A stretch of DNA of 62,434 nucleotides from an uncultured Bacteroidales bacterium (lineage in GTDB: Bacteria > Bacteroidota > Bacteroidia > Bacteroidales > UBA932), in contig CALVDQ010000014.1 in assembly GCA_944326325.1 (NCBI GenBank), forward strand, positions 1 to 62,434. The letters are read 5' to 3'. The stretch's first letter is position 1. Every line of letters starts with the position of its first letter. The notes beneath the pieces are model-generated. The model searched no databases. It had not been told where the DNA came from and saw nothing but the letters and a program-made list of their open reading frames with translations. Positions 57,421-62,434 of this stretch are shown in pieces. The position numbers and the translations under genes were made by a program.

Positions 57421-58824
57421 TCAGAACGATACCATCAGCCTGAGCTGCAGGACATGGAAGTCTATCCCTTCCGGGCGGGCTGTGCTCAGGGGCTGGTTAC
57501 CGGCCGTGATCTGCCCTTTGGAGTCCGCATACTTGTCGTTGTCCATGAACAGGTAGTTCAGTCCGACAAGTATATTGCTTACCGGATACCAGTTCAGGTT
57601 TACGCTATAGGAATATGCCGAGCCTCCGGTAATAGGGGAGCGCATGTCGTGGAAGTCGTTGAGATTCAGGTGACTGACCCGTGCCGCAAGTTCGAGGTTC
57701 CCGCCCTTCCTGTCGACCTTCACACCTCCGAACTCGGCGTCCTCACGGCTGTACTGCCTCTGCTGTCCAAGTATCATCCACGATGCGTTGGCGTACCATC
57801 CTGCGAATTCCGCGTTTTTCAGGGGTTCCCGCGTTCCTCCGTTTTCCAGGTAGCGGTCCAGGCTGGTGAAGATATATTCCCCGTAGGCAAGCAGCTTGCT
57901 CCACCTGAATGCGACCTCGCCCCCGTATGTAGAGTAGCTGTCCACATTGCCGACTTCGGCCTGCAGGAAGCGACGGCGGTCTGTCCGGCTTTCCGGGAAT
58001 GTCCTGAACAGGACTGTCCTGTCTTCTTCTCCGGTGGAGTCCGGTTTTCTCCAGCTTGCATAGCCTCCTATGTGGAGGGTCATGTCACCGTTGCATATCA
58101 CAGGCACTGCCAGGCGTCCGGTGAACCCGTAGCCGTCGCTGCCCCTGTTCCTTTCCTTCTGTATGATGTCGACCTGCTGCCCGAATACGCCTCCGGAAAA
58201 CCACCAGTATCTGCCCCACCAGGTGACTGCGGCCCCTAACCTGCGCCCTCCGGCAAGGGCCTCTACCGGCATCGGACGTTCATTCGCTGTTATGTACCTG
58301 GAACTTGTGACCCTTTCCATGCTCATGGGCTCCTTGAAGTGACCGGCCTGGATGGAGAGATGGTCGTTGAACTTGTAGCCGAGGTACATATCCTTTATCT
58401 CCACTTCGTTGTATGCGAAATCCAGGTCGAATTCGGCGAACCATTTCTCGAAAAGTTCCGCCTTTATGGCGAAGCGTGCCCTGCGTATGCTCACCCCGTT
58501 GCTGAAGCGGAAAACCCCGTCATCCTCCTCCAGGTCCTTGTTCAGTTTGGAGGTAAGCCCCTCTACGGACTCTGTCGGGATATAGAAGGAGGCGTCCGTG
58601 TATATCCTGTTGTCGAACCACAGCCTGAATTTGCCGTCGGCCGTGCCTACGTTGAATTTCCCGTCCTTGAAATATGCCGTGGCTTTCAGCGGCCTGCTGC
58701 CGTCGTACTGCCATGATTCCTTTTCCTCGCGGTCCTTTCCGCCGTCCTTTCCTTCGGCTGCGTTTCCCGGGCAGAGCATCATGAGAGCCGCCGCTGCCGC
58801 AAATATTCTCCCTGGTCTGTACAT
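57421..58824 (-). CDS. OprO/OprP-like porin
   Basis: A 467-residue outer-membrane porin of the phosphate-selective OprO/P family. Signal peptide (about 1-23). A Lys/Glu-rich N-terminal segment leads into barrel strands such as RLWFDNRIYTDASF, RRARFAIKAELFEKWFAEFDLDFA, DMYLGYKF and HLSIQAGHFKEP, with the family's MSMERVTSSRY. It ends in LRLMVSF, with the aromatic C-terminal residue of barrels. ATG at 58824 is used: the TTG at 58845 lies beside a -7 box, TACTTTTG (58850-58843). First gene of a three-gene unit with the lamin-tail lipoprotein and phosphoesterase. Phosphate selectivity is inferred, not seen. Confidence 0.87.
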   Translation of the reverse strand: MYRPGRIFAAAAALMMLCPGNAAEGKDGGKDREEKESWQYDGSRPLKATAYFKDGKFNVGTADGKFRLWFDNRIYTDASFYIPTESVEGLTSKLNKDLEEDDGVFRFSNGVSIRRARFAIKAELFEKWFAEFDLDFAYNEVEIKDMYLGYKFNDHLSIQAGHFKEPMSMERVTSSRYITANERPMPVEALAGGRRLGAAVTWWGRYWWFSGGVFGQQVDIIQKERNRGSDGYGFTGRLAVPVICNGDMTLHIGGYASWRKPDSTGEEDRTVLFRTFPESRTDRRRFLQAEVGNVDSYSTYGGEVAFRWSKLLAYGEYIFTSLDRYLENGGTREPLKNAEFAGWYANASWMILGQQRQYSREDAEFGGVKVDRKGGNLELAARVSHLNLNDFHDMRSPITGGSAYSYSVNLNWYPVSNILVGLNYLFMDNDKYADSKGQITAGNQPLSTARPEGIDFHVLQLRLMVSF

Positions 58825-58842
58825 ATCCTTGAAATAATGCCG

Positions 58843-58850
58843 CAAAAGTA
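58843..58850 (-). promoter_or_regulatory. -7 box of porin operon
   Basis: TACTTTTG on the minus strand with no good TTTG 19-21 bases upstream, as expected for a promoter that needs an activator. No PHO-box-like direct repeat was recognised. Confidence 0.4.
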
Positions 58851-59046
58851 TCTCCGCAAGGTTTAATATCTGTTACAGTTCCCTTTACAGATTGTTTACA
58901 TCCGGTGAATATTTTGTTAAGTCACGGGTCTCCATACCCTGTTATGCCGAGTCCAGGCCCGGGAGGCTGTCAGACGCCTGGACAGCCTGGTGGATTATCC
59001 AGTACTCCGGTATGTGGAACGAATACTTGAGGTCGGTGGACTGGAG
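58851..59046. other. Gap between porin promoter and small ORF, nothing recognised
   Basis: AT-rich next to the porin promoter, then GC-rich. The frame that leads into the small ORF at 59047 stays open back to a TAA at about 58916 and reads plausibly as protein (VRRLDSLVDYPVLRYVERIL), but no ATG is present. No RNA gene or terminator was seen. Confidence 0.4.
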
Positions 59047-59334
59047 ATGCCGGATTCTTCCGGTGCCATGTCCGGAAAGCCTGTCTGGTACTGGTGCCTT
59101 ACAGGGCTGGCCTTCATGCTGGTAATGTATGTGGCTTCCGTGTTCCAGTACAGGAGCACCTACACTTCGGTGTACGACGAAAGCGCGGTAAGGCGTATCT
59201 CTCTCTCCGAGAAGCTGCCCGTCTTCCAGAATGTTTTCCTGAAGTCATATCGGAATTTTATTGGAAACTGTTTTGAAATTTTTCAAAACAGTTTCTTATA
59301 TTTGCAACCGGATTTGGAAAACATTTTACAATAA
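59047..59334 (+). pseudogene. Short membrane-protein-like ORF, possible gene remnant
   Basis: An open frame of about 95 residues from the ATG at 59047 (the frame itself continues upstream without an ATG). It contains one hydrophobic helix (WYWCLTGLAFMLVMYVASVF, about residues 13-32) followed by a polar segment. Its last 25 residues are encoded by the palindromic promoter block at 59264-59304, which cannot be original coding sequence if the promoter is real. It is probably either a truncated remnant or a chance frame. No homology is recognised. Confidence 0.3.
59264..59304 (+). promoter_or_regulatory. NifU-like gene promoter with palindromic TTCAAAACAGTTTC block
   Basis: GAAACTGTTTTGAAA (59264-59278) and TTTCAAAACAGTTTC (59281-59295) form a perfect 15-base inverted repeat with two bases between. 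TATATTTG follows at 59297-59304, 38 bases before the ATG. The right arm is the block shared with the tRNA-Arg and glucosaminidase promoters. The palindrome could bind a dimeric regulator. Confidence 0.6.
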
Positions 59335-59342
59335 ATAAGGTT

Positions 59343-60044
59343 ATGGTTTATTCTCACGAAGTGCAGCAGATGTGCTGCGTCAAAAAAGGACCTAACCATG
59401 GTCCGGCTCCTATCCCGGAGGAAGGAAAATGGGTAAAATCAAAGGAAATCACTGATATTTCGGGTCTGACTCACGGTGTGGGCTGGTGTGCTCCTCAGCA
59501 GGGTGCCTGCAAGCTGACCCTCAATGTAAAGGACGGCATTATCCAGGAAGCTCTTGTGGAGACTATCGGATGTTCAGGTATGACACATTCTGCAGCGATG
59601 GCTTCCGAGATTCTCCCGGGCAAGACCATCCTCGAGGCCCTGAACACAGACCTCGTGTGCGATGCCATCAATACTGCCATGAGGGAACTTTTCCTCCAGA
59701 TCGTCTACGGACGTACCCAGTCGGCATTCTCTGAAGGCGGACTCATGATCGGGGCAGGTCTTGAGGACCTCGGGAAGGGGCTCCGCAGCCAGGTGGGTAC
59801 CCTCTACGGTACTCTTGCCAAGGGTCCTCGCTATCTCGAGATGGCTGAAGGATATATAAAGACTCTCGCTCTCGACAAGAACGACGAGATATGCGGATAC
59901 GAATTCGTTCACCTCGGCAAATTCATGGATCTCGTGAAGAAGGGGACTGATGCCAACGAGGCCTTGAAGCAGGTTACAGGAACATACGGTCGTTTCTCCA
60001 AGGAGGACGGTGCAGTTAAATACATTGACCCACGTAAAGAATAA
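59343..60044 (+). CDS. IscU/NifU-N-like scaffold protein
   Basis: A 233-residue cytosolic protein whose first half resembles the IscU/NifU scaffold fold. GWCAPQQGACKLTLNVKDG with IIQEALVETIGCSGMTHSAAMASE parallels the scaffold pattern in which Cys residues lie before the first sheet and in the GC..(I/M)..S segment. Candidate cluster ligands are C49, C55 and C75, with CC at 11-12. The second half (about 110-233, YGRTQSAFSEGG, LEDLGKGLRSQVGT) is not part of classical IscU. It is followed after 14 bases by the GGGtGRT gene, and the two probably form one operon. A role in Fe-S or metal handling is inference; the substrate is unknown. Confidence 0.75.
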   Translation: MVYSHEVQQMCCVKKGPNHGPAPIPEEGKWVKSKEITDISGLTHGVGWCAPQQGACKLTLNVKDGIIQEALVETIGCSGMTHSAAMASEILPGKTILEALNTDLVCDAINTAMRELFLQIVYGRTQSAFSEGGLMIGAGLEDLGKGLRSQVGTLYGTLAKGPRYLEMAEGYIKTLALDKNDEICGYEFVHLGKFMDLVKKGTDANEALKQVTGTYGRFSKEDGAVKYIDPRKE

Positions 60045-60058
60045 GGAGGAGAAATACT

Positions 60059-61069
60059 ATGATTAGAGAAGTGAAATTCGAAAGCCAGGATCGCCGTATC
60101 AAGCAGATTCTTGCTGCGCTCAATGCCAACGGCATCAAGGATATAGAGGAAGCCAACGCTATATGTGAAAAATACGGTATCGACCCGTACAAGACTTGCG
60201 AGGACACCCAGCCTATCTGCTTCGAGAACGCGAAGTGGGCTTATGTGGTGGGCTGTGCAATTGCCCTGAAGAAAGGCTGCAAGAACGCCGCTGACGCTGC
60301 CGAGGCCATCGGTATCGGTCTCCAGTCGTTCTGCATCCCAGGCTCCGTAGCCGATGACCGCAAGGTAGGTCTCGGTCACGGCAACCTTGCAGCGATGCTT
60401 CTCCGTGAGGAAACCAAGTGCTTCGCCTTCCTCGCCGGCCACGAGTCTTTCGCTGCCGCCGAGGGTGCAATCAAGATTGCCGCAAAGGCTGACAAAGTAC
60501 GCAAGGAGCCTCTCCGCTGCATCCTGAACGGTCTCGGTAAGGACGCTGCACAGATCATTTCCCGCATCAACGGCTTCACATACGTGCAGACCCAGTTCGA
60601 TTACTATACTGGAGAGCTGAAGGTCGTACGCGAGATCGCCTACAGTGACGGTCCTCGTGCAAAGGTAAAATGCTATGGTGCCGATGATGTCCGTGAGGGT
60701 GTCGCAATCATGTGGCACGAGGGTGTGGACGTTTCCATCACAGGTAACTCCACCAACCCTACCCGTTTCCAGCATCCGGTAGCCGGTACCTACAAGAAGG
60801 AGCGTGTCCTCGCCGGCAAGCCGTATTTCTCGGTTGCTTCCGGTGGCGGTACAGGGCGTACCCTGCATCCTGACAACATGGCTGCCGGCCCTGCTTCGTA
60901 CGGCATGACCGACACCATGGGCCGTATGCACAGCGACGCGCAGTTTGCAGGTTCATCCTCAGTTCCTGCCCATGTAGAGATGATGGGATTCCTCGGAATA
61001 GGCAACAACCCTATGGTGGGATGTACTGTTGCTTGTGCTGTGGATGTAGCAACTGCCCTTAACAAGTAG
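60059..61069 (+). CDS. GGGtGRT protein, function unknown
   Basis: A 336-residue protein of the GGGtGRT family, named for the motif seen here in SVASGGGTGRTLHPDN near residue 260. Other notable segments are conserved Cys residues (about C35 AICEKYG, C47 KTCEDT, C54 PICFENAK, C66 VGCAIALKKGC), GLGHGNLAAMLLREETKCFAFLAGHESFAAAEGA, and a glycine-rich C-terminus GIGNNPMVGCTVACAV. No signal peptide. A ribosome-binding site AAGGAGGAGA lies just before the ATG, unusually strong for this genome. Homologues are found in anaerobes, usually next to the IscU-like gene as here. The reaction is not known; a nucleotide- or cluster-binding role is speculation. Confidence 0.88.
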   Translation: MIREVKFESQDRRIKQILAALNANGIKDIEEANAICEKYGIDPYKTCEDTQPICFENAKWAYVVGCAIALKKGCKNAADAAEAIGIGLQSFCIPGSVADDRKVGLGHGNLAAMLLREETKCFAFLAGHESFAAAEGAIKIAAKADKVRKEPLRCILNGLGKDAAQIISRINGFTYVQTQFDYYTGELKVVREIAYSDGPRAKVKCYGADDVREGVAIMWHEGVDVSITGNSTNPTRFQHPVAGTYKKERVLAGKPYFSVASGGGTGRTLHPDNMAAGPASYGMTDTMGRMHSDAQFAGSSSVPAHVEMMGFLGIGNNPMVGCTVACAVDVATALNK

Positions 61070-61071
61070 GC

Positions 61072-61155
61072 GTCATTATCTGTCTTCAGAAAACCCTCCC
61101 ACTCCGTGGGGCCCTCCCTGTGCGGGCGCAACGTTTTCTTCAGACAGACAATGAC
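61072..61155. repeat. 23-base imperfect inverted repeat around GC-rich core
   Basis: Left arm 61072-61094 (GTCATTATCTGTCTTCAGAA then AAC) and right arm 61133-61155 (GTTTTCTTCAGACAGACAAT then GAC) match at 20 of 23 positions. The enclosed 38 bases are GC-rich and contain CCCAC/GTGGG and other short pairings, so the transcript could fold into a long branched structure. It begins two bases after the GGGtGRT stop. It may be a 3'-end structure of that operon or a small mobile or attachment sequence at the edge of the integrated element. Confidence 0.6.
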
Positions 61156-61173
61156 TTGCAGCAAATGAACAGT

Positions 61174-61205
61174 CCCTGTAACTTTGACGGTTACGGGGAT
61201 TTTTC
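61174..61205 (+). terminator. Intrinsic terminator
   Basis: CCCTGTAAC (61174-61182) pairs with GTTACGGGG (61190-61198) around a 7-base loop and is followed by ATTTTTC. It ends the NifU-like/GGGtGRT transcript. Confidence 0.8.
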
Positions 61206-61520
61206 GTGTATGGGGTGTATGGAACTTGATGCAGGTTGACAGTGAAATTCGAGAGATTCCTTGTGTATTGTTGGCAGAATTTCAGATGAAAATTCACTTC
61301 AATTTCGAGGTGTGGAGTAAAGAAAATTCTACTGGTGCGGCTTCTGTCATAGGGTTGCAGACAAGGGCAGAAACGGGTGATTTTTGGGGAAGTTTGTGTG
61401 CAATTTGTGTGCATTTTCGAGAAATTGTGAGTTGCACACAGATATTGCTATAAGTAATTGATATTTAGACTAAAGACACAGAAAGAATTTCCAAAGTTTA
61501 ACATCTAAAAAGATTAGACA
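61206..61520. other. AT-rich leader region of integrated element with TGTGTGCA arm-like repeats
   Basis: No gene is supported here. Composition shifts to AT-rich. TTTGTGTGCA occurs twice in tandem (61393-61402 and 61404-61413) and its inverted form TTGCACACA at 61432-61440, 81-128 bases before the integrase ATG. Such repeats next to an integrase gene are often arm-type binding sites. The att core cannot be fixed without the other end of the element. Confidence 0.45.
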
Positions 61521-62434
61521 ATGGAAAGGAGTTCTTTTTCTATCCTGTTCTTCGTGAGGGATAGTCGTGTCAAGAAAGACGGTACAGGCATTATAGAAGT
61601 GGCACTGACCGTGAATGGTGAAAGGTCATTCTTCTCCACAGGCAAAAGGGTCTGTGTGCAGAATTGGGACAAATCCCGACAACTCGTAAGAGGAAACAGC
61701 GAGGAAGCCAAAAGTATCAACAAATTCCTGTCAGCAGTTAAAGCCAAAATCTACCAGAAAGAAGCGGAATTGATAGACAGAGGTTTTGTGATTACGACAG
61801 AACTATTGCGTGATGCCTACTTCGACAAGGTAGAAAGTCTGAAAGAGCACAGTCTGATGAGTGTTCTGGAAGCGCATAATTCACAGAGCCGTTCAATGGT
61901 AGGAAAGACTATTGCAAAATCCACATACTTCAATTTTGAGCACGGAGGAAAACTTCTGCAAGAGTATATAAGGAGCAAGTACGGGAGGAATGATATGTAT
62001 CTCCGAGAACTTAATCTGGACTTCATACAGGGTTTTCATGCGTTTCTGCTGAATGAGAAGAATATGCAGCAGAATACGACCACGAAACACTTGAAATTTC
62101 TGAAGAAACTCTTGAATATCGCAGTCTCCAACTCATATATCAGTTACAATCCTGTCGCAGCCTACAAGGTTGAGAGAGAGCCAGTAGAAATAGACTTCCT
62201 CGATGAAGATGAACTCCGCAGGATAATTAACTTCGACACACCGCTTCCGAGACTTGAAAGGGCGAGAGACATGTTTCTGTTCGGATGCTTTACTGGATTG
62301 AGTTACATTGACATAAAGACATTGACCCCAGAACATTTCGAGACAGACGGTGCTGGGAGAATCTGGATAAAGAAGCGGAGAGTAAAGACGGGCGTACTGT
62401 CAAGGATTCCATTGCTACCGATAGCCAAAATGAT
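61521..62434 (+). CDS. Tyrosine recombinase/integrase, C-terminus cut by window edge
   Basis: 304 complete codons of a site-specific integrase of the type carried by Bacteroides integrative and conjugative or mobilizable elements. An arm-binding N-terminal domain (about 1-95, FFVRDSRVKKDGTG, NWDKSRQLVRG) is followed by a SAM-like core-binding domain (about 105-210, LNLDFIQGFHAFLL, TTTKHLKFLKKLLNIAV). The start of the catalytic domain includes the first active-site Arg region in FGCFTGLSYIDIKTL. The rest (R-H-R-Y) lies beyond base 62434. The gene is visibly AT-richer than the chromosomal genes before it and marks the entry into horizontally acquired DNA. Confidence 0.92.
   Translation, partial: MERSSFSILFFVRDSRVKKDGTGIIEVALTVNGERSFFSTGKRVCVQNWDKSRQLVRGNSEEAKSINKFLSAVKAKIYQKEAELIDRGFVITTELLRDAYFDKVESLKEHSLMSVLEAHNSQSRSMVGKTIAKSTYFNFEHGGKLLQEYIRSKYGRNDMYLRELNLDFIQGFHAFLLNEKNMQQNTTTKHLKFLKKLLNIAVSNSYISYNPVAAYKVEREPVEIDFLDEDELRRIINFDTPLPRLERARDMFLFGCFTGLSYIDIKTLTPEHFETDGAGRIWIKKRRVKTGVLSRIPLLPIAKM

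Overview
The window is about 62.4 kb of a Bacteroidales chromosome. The evidence is a SusC/SusD pair, fimbrillin-like lipoproteins, GSCFA and WYL proteins, an OprO/P-type porin, pyruvate:ferredoxin oxidoreductase, and promoters of the Bacteroidetes type (TTTG, 19-20 bases, TAnnTTTG). Base composition is roughly balanced, a little above 50% GC by eye. That fits Rikenellaceae- or Cryptobacteroides-like Bacteroidales better than AT-rich Bacteroides, but the genus cannot be fixed from this window. Most of the sequence is core chromosome. A mobile element begins at the right edge.

Layout. 1-8 kb: pckA (cut by the left edge), recQ, a GSCFA esterase-like protein, an outer-membrane barrel protein, an omega-amidase-like nitrilase and a 5'-nucleotidase lipoprotein. 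8-13 kb: two tandem cassettes, each a ~52-residue peptide gene followed by a fimbrillin-like lipoprotein with a beta-helix-like, AT-rich C-terminus. Each cassette carries a poly-G tract (10 G and 9 G) placed where slippage would switch a reading frame. 13-18 kb: an M16 peptidase and a LysR regulator divergent from it, then a secreted esterase. 18-29 kb: nifJ, fabD, tRNA-Arg(CCG), the nadB-nadC-nadA operon, an S9 peptidase and a WYL regulator. 30-42.4 kb: a nutrient-acquisition operon of susC, susD, a metallohydrolase-like lipoprotein that has lost its HExxH motif, an intact zincin, a GH2 beta-galactosidase and an N-acetylhexosamine kinase. The set could take apart galactose- and GlcNAc-bearing glycoproteins such as mucins. 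42.4-55 kb: recR, mntP, corA, rpsA, rnz, a LysM glucosaminidase, mltG, a C_GCAxxG_C_C protein, a RelA/SpoT homologue with a degraded hydrolase motif, and uvrB. 55-59 kb: a porin, a lamin-tail lipoprotein and a metallophosphoesterase, which look like a phosphate-scavenging operon. 59-61 kb: an IscU/NifU-like protein paired with a GGGtGRT protein of unknown function. 61.1-62.4 kb: inverted repeats, a terminator, candidate integrase arm sites and the start of a tyrosine recombinase in visibly AT-richer DNA, so an integrated element begins here.

One recurring signal stands out. A 15-base block, TTCAAAACAGTTTCT, sits directly before the -7 box of several unrelated transcription units (LysR gene, tRNA-Arg, LysM glucosaminidase, NifU-like gene, and a weaker copy before the S9 peptidase). 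Before the NifU-like gene it forms a perfect palindrome. No CRISPR array, rRNA or complete insertion sequence was seen.
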